A DNA stretch of 64,000 nucleotides. Source: Fistulifera solaris (lineage: Eukaryota > Bacillariophyta > Bacillariophyceae > Naviculales > Stauroneidaceae). The stretch's first letter is position 1. Every line of letters starts with the position of its first letter. Below the pieces are notes generated by a model. The model was not told the DNA's origin and ran no database searches. It saw only the letters and a list, made by a program, of their open reading frames with translations. Made by a program: the position numbers and the translations under genes. The DNA is taken from assembly GCA_030295235.1 (NCBI GenBank), contig AP026131.1, positions 496,001 through 560,000 on the forward strand, in the 5' to 3' direction. Positions 42,253-52,128 of the stretch are shown here, piece after piece.

Positions 42253-43530
42253 CGATTCCAGAATTTCTGGAACGTGCAAAAATCTCTACGCCCGCAAAAA
42301 CCTATTCCAGAATTTCCGGAACGACTACAAAGTCTCTGTTTAAACCAAATCACCGATTGTAGAATTTCTGGAACGACCCCAAAATCTCTAATTGACCCAA
42401 ATCACCGATTCCAGAATTTCTGGAACGGCCCCAAAATCCCTCATTGTCCGTAAACACCGATTCCAGATTTTCTGGAACGACCACAAAATCTCTAATTGAC
42501 CCAAATCACCGATTCCAGAATTTCTGGAACGACTACAGAATCTCTGTTTGACTCAAATCACCTATTCCAGAATTTCTGGAAAGTGTACACAATTTTTTTA
42601 CACTAACCCACCGATTCCAGAATTGCTGGAACGTGCACAAAATCTCTGATTGACCCAAATCACCGATTTCAGAATATCTGGAACTTGCACAATATCTCTG
42701 CTTGGCCCAAATCACCGATTCCAGAATATCTGGAACGACCCCAAAATCTCTAATTGACCGTAAACACCGATTCCAGAATTTCTGGAACGACTACAGAATC
42801 TCTGTTTGACTCAAATCACCTATTCCAGAATTTCTGGAAAGTGTACACAATTTTTTTACACTAACCCACCGATTCCAGAATTGCTGGAACGTGCACAAAA
42901 TCTCTGATTGACCCAAATCACCGATTTCAGAATATCTGGAACTTGCACAATATCTCTGCTTGGCCCAAATCACCGATTCCAGAATATCTGGAACGACCCC
43001 AAAATCTCTAATTGACCGTAAACACCGATTCCAGAATTTCTGGAACGGCCCCAAAATCCCTCATGGTCCGTAAACACCGATTCCAGAATTTCTGGAACGT
43101 CCACAAAATCTCTGTTTGACCAAAACACTGATTCCAGAATTTCTGGAACGTGCACAAAATCTCTGTTTGGCCAAAATCACCGATTCCAGAATTTCTGGAA
43201 CGACTACAGAATCTCTGTTTGATTCAAATCACCTATTCCAGAATATCTGGAACGACCCCAAAATCTCTAATTGACCGTAAACACCGATTCCAGAATTTCT
43301 GGAACAGGTACAGAATCTCTGATGGACCCAAAGCACCTACTCCAAATTTTCTGGAACGCGAAGAAAATCTCTTTGCGACCGAAAAGTTCGATTCCAAAAT
43401 TTCTGGAACGGCCGCAGAATCTCTGTTCGACCCCAAACACCGAGTCCAGAAATTCTAAAACTAATACAGAATTTCTGTCTCACCCAAAACACCGATAATT
43501 CCAGAATTCCTGGAAGGACCACAGAAATTC
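42253..43530. repeat. Satellite array B: 52-bp palindromic unit, about 24 copies
   Basis: Units have the core TTCCAGAATTTCTGGAA, an 8-bp inverted repeat around one base, then CGACCCCAAAATCTCTAATT and GACCCAAATCACCGA. The usual step is 52 bp (for example 42409, 42461, 42513). A five-unit block from 42511 is repeated almost exactly from 42769 (offset 258 bp), including the odd stretch TACACAATTTTTTTACACTA. Core and period match array A at 24.6 kb while the linker does not. Open frames in it are repeat by-products. Confidence 0.95.
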
Positions 43531-43568
43531 TGTGTTGTACGGAGTTTTATGTTTTATTACGGAGTATT

Positions 43569-43890
43569 TTGTTGAGAAGTCGGCCATCCGAAATTCTGGC
43601 TGACGTTTTCTGGCTTTATCGGAAATTCTGTTTAGCATTCTGCGATGCTATGTAACGGAAATTCTGGCTGACGTTTTTGGCTTCCACAGAAATTCTGTGT
43701 CGTATTTTGAGTAGTCGACAGTCCGAAATTCTGCCTGACGTTTTTGGCCTGAACAGAAATTCTGTGTCTTATTTTGAGTAGTCGCCAACCCGAAATTCTG
43801 GCTGACGTTTTTTTTGCTTCAACCTTCCACAGAGAGTCTGTGTCGCATTTTGAGTACAAGTGCTTGTCAGACGGAATTTCTGGCGAATGC
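43569..43890. repeat. Satellite array C: 67-bp unit, four to five copies
   Basis: GAAATTCTGGCTGACGTTTT occurs at 43590 and 43658 with variants at 43725 and 43792, steps of 67-68 bp. Between them sits ACAGAAATTCTGT, the inner part of the palindrome used in arrays A and B, then GTCGTATTTTGAGTAGTCG. It follows array B after a 40-bp gap and ends about 180 bp before the next gene. Confidence 0.8.
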
Positions 43891-44070
43891 CGTCGCCTCG
43901 CCAATTTTGAAAAATCAGAAGCCTTTAGTATCTGCTATAATGTACTTCAGGGTGGTATTTGAATCTTTTTTCGCATTGCGCGCTCTCCGAACGCATCATA
44001 AATTTTGGTTGCCCTCGGCTCTCTATCCATCTTCATCTCTTTGCTTTTCATTCTTTGAAACACTCTCATC

Positions 44071-45495
44071 ATGGACAACAAAGATAAAAAGAAGAAGGAC
44101 ACTGATGCCGTTCCCGTGGTCGCTGCTGGTGCAATCGACCGGAGCTTTTTCGAATCCTTGACGGATGAACAACTGGCCCAGCATGTGTTCCCTTTGTCGG
44201 TTGACAACAAGTCAAGGTTGACAATTGTGTATCATTTCATCGATGAATTCTATCGCCGCTTCGGTCTCCGCGTGTCGCATAACCCTACGGAGAAAAAATG
44301 GTACCCTAACACCGCCCCTGGAGACGACTTGGCCAAGAAAACGTTCGTCCCTATCTTCCGCGAAGATAATCACTGGCACTGTGAGCTCTATTGCATTGAT
44401 TGCCGCGATTGCCGGGATGCCGGTACCGCGAAAGTAGGAAAGGATTACACCAAGCTTCACGGGAAGGTCACTGTGGTTGCTACCATCACGTTCAAAACCG
44501 TCACAGGCGCGAAGAAAAAGGACTCCATGTACCGGGGTAATGTGTCTCATCTGTACTATCACCATGTCCACAATGAAGGCGGCGACTTGAAGCAGTTGAT
44601 GAGCAGTGGGTGGTGTATCTTGTCGACACCTCATGACTTGGCTGGTGTTTACGATAAGGCCATGGCTCATTGTAAGGAATGCCTCCATCCCGACAAAGGT
44701 AGCAAGGTTCAGCAACACGAGAACTTGATGCAAATCAATCTAGCATCGGGTGAAGAAGCCGCGGACAACAGGTACCATTTGATGATGTCCAAAGAGGGTA
44801 AAAGCTGGGACGAAAGGCTTGTTAATGCGTGTTGCAATGATGAGCCTGACGGTGCTAGTCTTGTGGAGCTCACGAAACACCGACAGGTGGTTGTCTCTCT
44901 CTTCTATGCGATCTGCTGCAGACTAGGATTGGAGGAAATGGCCTCTCCTTTCACTTACCCCATGCGTGGTGTAGTTCTCCAGAATGGAGATAAGAACCGC
45001 CGCGTGAATCCGCAATGCCGCCTTTTCTGCAATGAAGAGTCCTTGTTAGCCGGCGGTTTTGCCCATTCGCCTTCTGTCCCGGCTCAACCCGTCCATTGCG
45101 ATCACGGAAATTCTGAGCCATTCCTTGGAAGTGTTGTGTCGGAATATCCGCCAACTGAATCCGATCTTAGTCAACTGCTTGACGCTGGGATGACGTTCAT
45201 TCATCCGTTGTCGGAACAAGGAAGATTGGTACACGTTTTCAAGTCCTCGCTTCATATCCAGCCGCACCAGACTCTTGTCTTCTTGGGAAATGTTGCTCAT
45301 GCAGGGGCGACCCATCAGTTGAAGAAAGATGACTCACGCAAGCCTACCTGGCCGGCTCTGCATGTCCATATTGATGTCAAGAACAACAAGAGAGGAAGTC
45401 CTCGTTTGATTGACAAGGACGATATGCATCTGAGCTTTCACAAAGTGAATCCTTCTGAACCTAAGAACACGTCAAACAAGAGGAAGAAGATCTAA
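44071..45495 (+). CDS. Unrecognised 474-residue protein with a possible HxD...H metal site
   Basis: This is a single-exon gene with no signal or membrane span. It begins with a charged head (MDNKDKKKKDTDAVPV), has a Cys/His-rich middle (HWHCELYCIDCRDCRDAG) and a C-terminal part containing PAQPVHCDHGNSEPFLGS and, about 75 residues on, LVFLGNVAHAGATHQ, then PALHVHIDV. The spacing His-x-Asp ... His recalls the facial triad of 2-oxoglutarate/iron dioxygenases, but I cannot confirm the fold. The C-terminus is basic (SNKRKKI), possibly nuclear. It sits right beside satellite array C. It could belong to a lineage-specific or mobile-element-linked family. The frame is intact throughout. Confidence 0.65.
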   Translation: MDNKDKKKKDTDAVPVVAAGAIDRSFFESLTDEQLAQHVFPLSVDNKSRLTIVYHFIDEFYRRFGLRVSHNPTEKKWYPNTAPGDDLAKKTFVPIFREDNHWHCELYCIDCRDCRDAGTAKVGKDYTKLHGKVTVVATITFKTVTGAKKKDSMYRGNVSHLYYHHVHNEGGDLKQLMSSGWCILSTPHDLAGVYDKAMAHCKECLHPDKGSKVQQHENLMQINLASGEEAADNRYHLMMSKEGKSWDERLVNACCNDEPDGASLVELTKHRQVVVSLFYAICCRLGLEEMASPFTYPMRGVVLQNGDKNRRVNPQCRLFCNEESLLAGGFAHSPSVPAQPVHCDHGNSEPFLGSVVSEYPPTESDLSQLLDAGMTFIHPLSEQGRLVHVFKSSLHIQPHQTLVFLGNVAHAGATHQLKKDDSRKPTWPALHVHIDVKNNKRGSPRLIDKDDMHLSFHKVNPSEPKNTSNKRKKI

Positions 45496-46203
45496 GTCAA
45501 ATTAAGCTTCCGACGTGCGTTCTTGTTGTTCCTTACTACTAATGTTCGCCGCAGACAGGATTTAAGGTGTCTCTTTCGAACAGCACGGTCTTCAAAGCAC
45601 TCTTTTATGTTTACAACGCAACCAAATAAGTATTTACTCTAAAACGTATAAAAAGTCATTTAGCTTAACAAACAAAATCTTTTTAGTATTTGAAAACTTG
45701 TTCCTCCAGCGACAGATTTCCTGATTGAAGCTACACTAGATCTTTCGTGGGCGCCCGTAGACTTCTCGGCGACGTACCTGCTAAATTCGACAGTAATGAT
45801 AAAACGTGATTCAATGAATTTGTAAAGCACCGCTTAGAAACCTCTTTGGACTGAAAAGAACAAACATTTCTTGTCATCTGGAATCAAAAACCTAAATCCA
45901 GGGATACGAGAATTAGCGGTGTTTTTCATAGTCGCGGTGTACAAACATAGCCGTCATCCGGGACGTTATCCAACTTTGAAATACCGATCTAGAAGTTTAG
46001 GACAAGGGAAAGCAATGATGGCTACGTAACTATGAAGTAAAAAAGTCTTCTGTGGGCTTTGATTTTGTTGACTGTGGTTGCAAACGATCATTTCTATCCA
46101 ACACTAATCCTAATGATTCCATCACAATCAATAGGTGATGTCGACAAACAAAGCAAGGTGGTAGGTCTGCACAATATGACAAGGTTGTTGCTCATAATTA
46201 ATT
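45496..46203. other. Convergent intergenic gap, nothing recognised
   Basis: It lies between the 474-residue gene and the acidic membrane protein. AT-rich with no supported frame or repeat. Confidence 0.5.
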
Positions 46204-47370
46204 CTATAGTTTCATACGAAAGAACGCCTGGACCTTGCGTTCGATGGATGTAATCAGTTTGTCCAGCCACGTAGCATCGAGATCATCTTGGACGGAATGT
46301 TGTCCTGGTTTTATGCTATGTGGATGAATATCCCCAACAACATTGACATGTTCATTGACTGGTTTGATTTCTTCGTCTGTGGAGCTGTCACCCTCCATCT
46401 CCCCCGTCAGTTCGAAGAGATCGAACGGATCCGAACTGGACGAAGAGGAGGAAGATGCCACTGTTTTTGGTCTTTTCCAAATTTCCGACAAATCGAATTC
46501 CGGTACATCCAGTTTCTGAGTTGCTACAACAATAGCGACCGCAGTCAAAGTTAACGCCAGTACTTTTCGAACGATTCCTGACTTTGGCTGTGCTACCAAC
46601 CAATGAGGCGGTATCCCTTCCACAGGTCGGGGCAATTGTTTTTCAGCCACCAAGAAGGCGATTTCTGGCTTCATGAATTTGACTTCGCGTCGTTTGTATT
46701 TGAGATCTTTGATGAGTTTTCTTCGTGTGGCAGCATCGATTGTCGTTGGTTTGGAGGGCGTCGGAGGTGCGACCGGTGGTTCGGCTTCGACATCTTCATC
46801 ATACGCGTCGGCCAGATCGAGGGGGTCAATATTGGCAGAGCTGTCGTCTTCGACTAACGTAGGGTCATCTTGCACGTTATCCTCTTTCGAGACATTGCTA
46901 TCTTCTGTGACTTTTGTTTCTGGCATAGATTGTTCGATTTTGTCGTCTTTGACGGTATCACTGTCAACATTGATGGCCTCTTCGGCTTCTGGCTGTGCTA
47001 CAAACTCCTCTTCGGCTTCTGAGTTTTCTTCGACATCTGGTTGTACCACACTTTCTTCCTCAGCACCGTCCTGTAGCAACTCGTCGCCTTCACTATCGGC
47101 TTCTTCCATTTCCTCCTCATCCTCGATTACTGACGGATCAAGCGCCCCTATTTCCTCCACATCCGATAATGTATCCTCGCTATCCCAGTCTAAAGACACT
47201 TCCGGTTCCGATTCGTCACCACTGTATTCGTCTTCCGAGACTCCATCCACATGATCGCTCCCCCCTCGCATTTTAGCTACCAGCATCCATCCTGTCGGGC
47301 CCCACGGACGAGCCGCGACAGTAATATTGGCCAAAGCGGATAATAGCAGCAGATATTGCCTCGTATTCAT
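46204..47370 (-). CDS. Secretory-pathway acidic protein with one membrane span
   Basis: The product is 388 residues. It has a signal peptide (MNTRQYLLLLSALANITVAA), then a very acidic region of about 180 residues rich in Glu, Asp and Ser (DEEEMEEADSEGDELL). A basic segment (TRRKLIKDLKYKRREVKFMK) precedes a membrane span at about 268-286 (VRKVLALTLTAVAIVVATQ), and a Ser8 tract and a short C-terminal tail follow. No known domain is seen. An ER or vesicle membrane protein with a lumenal acidic domain, perhaps calcium-binding, is possible but not shown. Confidence 0.6.
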   Translation of the reverse strand: MNTRQYLLLLSALANITVAARPWGPTGWMLVAKMRGGSDHVDGVSEDEYSGDESEPEVSLDWDSEDTLSDVEEIGALDPSVIEDEEEMEEADSEGDELLQDGAEEESVVQPDVEENSEAEEEFVAQPEAEEAINVDSDTVKDDKIEQSMPETKVTEDSNVSKEDNVQDDPTLVEDDSSANIDPLDLADAYDEDVEAEPPVAPPTPSKPTTIDAATRRKLIKDLKYKRREVKFMKPEIAFLVAEKQLPRPVEGIPPHWLVAQPKSGIVRKVLALTLTAVAIVVATQKLDVPEFDLSEIWKRPKTVASSSSSSSSDPFDLFELTGEMEGDSSTDEEIKPVNEHVNVVGDIHPHSIKPGQHSVQDDLDATWLDKLITSIERKVQAFFRMKL

Positions 47371-47530
47371 TATTGGATTGATTTATAATATTGTCTGTAA
47401 ACGAGACAACGATGCAAAAACGGCAACACAAAAATGCGGCGGTGCGCTCGGATCTTGAATTTTTTCACAGCGTCGGCCGACGCAATCTGTGACGTTCATG
47501 ACGTCAGTGTGGCACCCCAACGGACAATGC

Positions 47531-47590
47531 TGTTCACGACTGAGAATCCAGTCCTCGCGAAAACGGACAACACTTTGAGCCATAGTAAAA
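47531..47590. repeat. Dispersed palindromic short repeat, copy near 47.5 kb
   Basis: TGTTCACGACTGAGAATCCA followed by GTCCTC and, at the usual distance, ACAACACTTTGAGCCATAGT. It is closest to the version inside the 236-bp array units at the first half (TTCACGACT...CCAGTC) and to copy 2 at 5085 in the second half. Confidence 0.55.
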
Positions 47591-47760
47591 TTGAATGGAA
47601 CGAAGAATGAAGTTATTCAAAAATCAAAGTCAATTCAGGAGAGGATCGGTGCAAATGCAGATAAAACCGACTTTCTCTTGATGACACCAACCAATGCTCA
47701 ATCAAGCAATTTAATGCTTAGGTACTTTGTACACAAGCGTGATAAGAACATTTTTGGCTC

Positions 47761-47805
47761 GTGACTCATGACTCATGACCGAAAATTCAGTCTTGGATGA
47801 AGCCG
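47761..47805. repeat. Dispersed palindromic short repeat, partial copy
   Basis: ACTCATGACCGAAAATTCAG followed by TCTTGGATGAAG keeps the first stem-loop only; the CACTTTGG half is missing. Confidence 0.45.
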
Positions 47806-47923
47806 TCTACAGAATCTTTGTAAATAATGCAGAACTATGGGGCTAAGGGGCAAGGGGAGATGAAGAAATACACCCTGTCCAGATTTCTAGATCGAGCTCA
47901 GAATTTCTGCCCGATGCATACGG

Positions 47924-47966
47924 CGGTATATGTACAATTGCGGTATATATTTAAGTACATATACCG
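47924..47966. repeat. 12-bp perfect inverted repeat
   Basis: CGGTATATGTAC (47924-47935) and GTACATATACCG (47955-47966) are exact complements separated by 19 bp, which themselves include a second GCGGTATAT. A further GGTATGT follows at 47980. It may be a small hairpin or a protein-binding site. Confidence 0.6.
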
Positions 47967-48126
47967 TAGGATATGTACCTGGTATGTATTACAAACATTT
48001 GAGTTTTTCATCGTTGAAACAATCTATTTGTTGTTCATCTATCTTGGCTATCGCTTTATTATGGACCTAGCGCGCTGTCCGTGTATGTATCACATAACGT
48101 AACGATGTTTGGGTAACGGGTTTGAC

Positions 48127-48164
48127 GCTTTCCCGCGGAGCGAGGCCCCGCTTGCGGGAAAAGC
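48127..48164. repeat. GC-rich hairpin
   Basis: GCTTTCCCGC (48127-48136) pairs with GCGGGAAAAGC (48154-48164) with one bulged A, and the loop holds a further AGCG/CGCT pair. It is far more GC-rich than its surroundings, like an inserted organelle or bacterial-type stem-loop. It lies between two convergent or divergent genes, with no link to either shown. Confidence 0.5.
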
Positions 48165-48362
48165 TAGATGCCGAAGGCGGCTTGTCATTGTAATAGCAGG
48201 AAAGATCATGGTTAGAATGGTTAAACATACAAGAAAGTTTTTGGCAATTGGATGTAGGTCTAGATCCGGATTTTAGTTCAAGTCGCACTTAATGCGTTGG
48301 CTAATTTTGCTTTAGGCGTGACGGGCGTCTTAGCTTCTCAACTAGTATCAACCTTTGTTATT

Positions 48363-49876
48363 TTACTCATTCAACAAGAAGTCGTTCTTGTAATTTTCTT
48401 TCTTTCTGCGGTCTTTACTACGTTTCTGATCTTGTAGCTTGGATGCTTCACTCGTTTTAGATAACAACAACCTCTTCTCTAACTGCGAAAAACCGTTGCC
48501 TTTGTCATTTACGCTCGATCCGTCCAAACCAAACATGTATTGCAAAGTTGGATTTGTCAATAACTGATTCTGAAAGCCACCTTGGAGACAATGACGCACG
48601 AAACTCAACTGAATAATTTCTTTCCAACTCGTTAGCTCCAGTGTTGTACCGTTACGGAACTGCACGACTTCCTCGGGTGATTCGTTGTCTACTAATGTGG
48701 CCATGAATTCGCGAAAGGTAGCCCGCTGTGCCTTCTTGGCCTTCTTGCTCAAGTTGTAACCCGACTCGGTCGACAATTCGGATATGCGTTGTCGTGCTTG
48801 ATCTATGATCGGTTCCCATTCCGAGCCTTCCCACGATCCTTTATGAAATTGACGTGCTGTCACGTTCGCCCCGTCATCTCCACCCGTCTGCCACCGCGCT
48901 TCATGGATCAGTGCGAGACACTCTCCTGCAGCAGCGCGCAAGTCCCCGTGTATTTCATCCAGTGATTCCTGTAACAACGTCAAAATCGCAAGACCCCGTC
49001 CCATTTGCCCTTCATCCTGCCCGGACAAATCAAACTCGGATAATCCCGTCGCCAAGAGTCCCCAGCAATCGAGAGCCGTCGCACGCAAAGCTGGTGGCAC
49101 GGATTCGTTGCGCCATTCTGGTTTCGCTACTTCTTCACACAAATCCATCCAAGCTTCGGTGGTCGCCGAATCTGGATGCAAGATTGCTGTATTGACTAGC
49201 ACCGACATACACATGGCGCGCAACGCAGCCATCCGCACAGCGGTGGCGCGTTGAATCGTTTGAATCACACTCCGCAGTTGCCGATCGAGCGACTGACACC
49301 ACTCTTCCTCGTCGTGTCCCAAGACGACCGACGTGGCTTCGAGTACGCGACAGGCTGCATACTGCTCGGACGGCGGTCCCGTTCGAATGGCATGAAATGC
49401 GGCCTGTCGAATGAGATCCGTATCAATGACTTCGTGAAAATTCCGTGTATCGGCGAATTGCGTGAGTGACTTAAAGGCCCTTCGGAGCTTGGCTTCACGG
49501 CGGGTAGCACGCTTCTCGCTCGCGTACTCATTCAGTCCTTCCAGTGCATCCTGTAGCTTCGACTGACGAGCGGCTGCAGTGTTGTTTTGGTCGTCGTTCT
49601 CGGTGCCGACTTGCCAAAAGTCAGAGTCTGTCGATGAAACACAAGGGTGAGAACTATGGTATGGCTGTAAAACATTTGGCGTTCTTCTTCTCCTTCTTTA
49701 TGCTCACCTTCAATGGTTCCATCTAGATCGTCTTCTTCAAAAGCAGATTCATAAGTACCGAGTGAATCGGCAATGGTGTGTTCTTCGGAAAGTGCGTCGA
49801 ACGCTTCGGCTGGGTCATCGGTGTCACCAAACTGCCCTTTCTTGCGCTGTTGTGAATGTGGTTTTTTCTTTGCCAT
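48363..49876 (-). CDS. Interferon-related developmental regulator (IFRD) family protein
   Basis: Exon 1 (49876-49708) and exon 2 (49627-48363) join in phase through a GTGAGC/CGACAG intron to give 477 residues. The start MAKKKPHSQQRKKGQ followed by an acidic region resembles other IFRD proteins. Exon 2 carries HEAT-like helices (RAAAGECLALIHEARW) and the family's conserved C-terminal block: LSKKAKKAQRATFREFMATL, VVQFRNGTTLELTSWKEIIQ and LQYMFGL. Animal IFRD1 acts as a transcriptional co-regulator and binds ribosomes in stress; the diatom role is unknown. The frame extends upstream of 49876 but the extra residues are not family-like. Confidence 0.8.
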
Positions 49877-50375
49877 CCTTCCGTATACTTGAGGCTCAAC
49901 TGAACGAAGAGCGCTCTGCGATTCCGCCTGGTTAGGTGTTCCTTTTGTTTGGTAATGTGTTGGATTCTTTACAAGTATTTGTGTTGATGGCTCATCTCTT
50001 GAACGTTCTTCTGTTTCTTGACGACGCTTCTCATTCATGTTTTTATATTTCCCTCCATTCTTCAAGCAGCATTACCTCTGTGACACTGCAAATGGGAGGA
50101 TCGGCATGCAAGGTCGGACGATGAGCAGACGCGAGTCTTGATCTTCATTCAAACATGTCGATGACGCACACAACCGGAACGATCGCTTTCGCTTTTTCAC
50201 GGCACTGAACTACACTTTCGAGGAGACTGCTGGACCACCACTGCTAATAACCCGTGGTTTGCGACGATGCGCCGGGTTGCCCTTATTGTTGATGAAGACC
50301 TCTACTGAGCCGATTGCCTTGAAAGGATTTCGTCTCTTGTTCAACTTTCCTCACCTTGTATTAACTGAAATTAAC
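49877..50375. other. Divergent intergenic region
   Basis: This head-to-head gap lies between the IFRD gene (minus) and the mitochondrial peptidase gene (plus). It likely holds both promoters. No repeat is recognised. Confidence 0.5.
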
Positions 50376-52012
50376 ATGGCTTTGCGCGCTTCTTTAGGAA
50401 AGGTACGACGAGTTCAGACGTAAAAGAGCCGACCGATTGATTTTCGCGTATATCTTGTCTTCGCTTCTCGTACCTTTTTGTTGTTGCTCTAAATTATTCA
50501 TCACTTTTCTGTCCCCTCTGTCTGGCAGGTCGCTTCGCGTACGATCCAGCGGGCTCGCGTTTCCTCCGCGGCCGTGGCCGCATCGACGCCCCAGTTCCCC
50601 GATTACGTCTTGCGCGCGCCGACCACCGATGTTACCACACTCGACTCCGGTCTTCGTGTGGCATCGGAAACGGTGCAAGGCAGCGAGACGGCGACCGTCG
50701 GAGTTTGGATTGACGCTGGTTCGCGATACGAAACGGCGGCGAACAATGGTGTGGCCCATTTTTGGAGCATTTGAGCTTTAAGGGAACTTCGAAGCGTACG
50801 CAACAACAATTGGAAGTCGAAATCGAAAACATGGGAGGACATTTGAATGCTTACACCAGCCGTGAACAGACCGTTTACTTCGCCAAAGTGTTCAAGAATG
50901 ATCTCAAGAAAGCAGTAGAAATCCTTTCGGACATCTTGTTGAACTCAAAATTGGATGATGGTGCCATTGAGCGCGAACGAGATGTGATCTTGCGAGAAAT
51001 GTCGGAGATCAACAAGCAGCAGGAGGAATTGGTGCTTGATCACTTGCACGCGACAGCCTACCAGGGAACAGGATTGGGACGAACTATCTTGGGACCCGAG
51101 GAAAACATCCGATCGTTGACTCGTAAGGATTTGGTCGATTACATTCAGCAGCATTACACGGCTCCCCGAATGGTGATTGCCGCTGCCGGTGCTGTGCAAC
51201 ACACTGAGTTGTGTGACTTGGCTTCGCAATATTTTGGAAATGTCCCTACCGTACCGGCGGGCGGCCTGGATGTTCCTATGGACCCTGCTATCTTTACCGG
51301 AAGTGATTATCTGTAAGTTGATTCAGTTGATGGGGAAAATGGCCTACTGCTCTAAACGGCTCTCACAATTTTCTCTACATCAATTACCCCCTCTAGTGTC
51401 AAGTTCAACTCGGATGATACCGCTCACATTGCCCTCGCGTACGAAACGGCCTCCTGGACTTCGGAATACGCCTTCCCCCCTGTTATTGATGCAGGGCATG
51501 CTTGGTTCCTATGACCGTACGCAAGGTCTTGGACGCAATCACGCCTCTCGACTCGGACAGGAAGTTGCCGAAAACGAACTCGCTCATTCCTACGCTGCCT
51601 TCAACTCGTGCTACAAGGACACCGGTCTTTTGGACTCTACATGGTGTGTCCGGACAACAAGGTTGACGACATGATGTGGACGGTCATGAACAACTTGGTT
51701 CGATTGGTACATTCTCCTTCGGACGAAGAAGTAGAGCGCGCCAAATTAAACTTGAAGGCCACCATGTTGGCAGGACTTGATGGACATGCCAATACAGCAG
51801 AAGACATTGGCCGACAACTCTTGACTTATGGACGCCGCATGACCCCTGCCGAGATCTTTAGTCGCATCGATGCAGTTACAGTGGATGACATTAAGGCAAC
51901 TGCCGCAAAATTCATCAACGATCAAGATCATGCACTTGCCGCCGTCGGTGGTATCCACGAATTGCCTGATTACAACTGGATCCGTAGTCACTCGTACTGG
52001 TTGCGTTATTAA
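50376..52012 (+). CDS. PMPCB: Mitochondrial processing peptidase beta subunit
   Basis: Exons are 50376-50402, 50529-51312 and 51397-52012; a very short first exon (MALRASLGK) precedes a basic Ser/Ala-rich presequence ([17 protein letters not shown]). The M16 metalloprotease follows: [10 protein letters not shown], then the zinc motif HFLEH near residue 84, and later [20 protein letters not shown] and [20 protein letters not shown]. It removes presequences of imported mitochondrial proteins. Three one-base shifts interrupt it: T5 at 50759-50763 (one T short, inside the HFLEH codons), C6 at 51475-51480 (one C long) and T4 at 51628-51631 (one T short). With these the total is 475 residues, the normal size. 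For an essential gene this argues for sequencing indels. Confidence 0.88.
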
Positions 52013-52128
52013 ATACAAAAGATGGGGATCGAATTTAAGCACTAGTAAGCAATCTGATTTAAAAATTCCAGCAATTACAATTAGCATCGAAGAAGAGAAG
52101 ATAATGATGCATTGTCCTATTCAAAAGA

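Larger units (their letters stand above)
47371..48362. other. Intergenic, rich in small inverted repeats
   Basis: No gene is supported. It holds two copies of the dispersed palindromic repeat (47531, 47761), a satellite-like CAGAATTTCTGCCCGAT at 47900, a 12-bp perfect inverted repeat (47924-47966) and a GC-rich hairpin (48127-48164). Confidence 0.55.

Noticed and set aside
42253-43530. Heat-shock-element reading of array B (TTCNNGAA twice per unit)
   Set aside because: TTCCAGAA and TTCTGGAA do fit the half-pattern, but the spacing between them is one base short of a standard element and array A, with the same core, lacks the outer bases.
48127-48164. Rho-independent terminator
   Set aside because: The hairpin looks like one but there is no T-run after it and the setting is eukaryotic.
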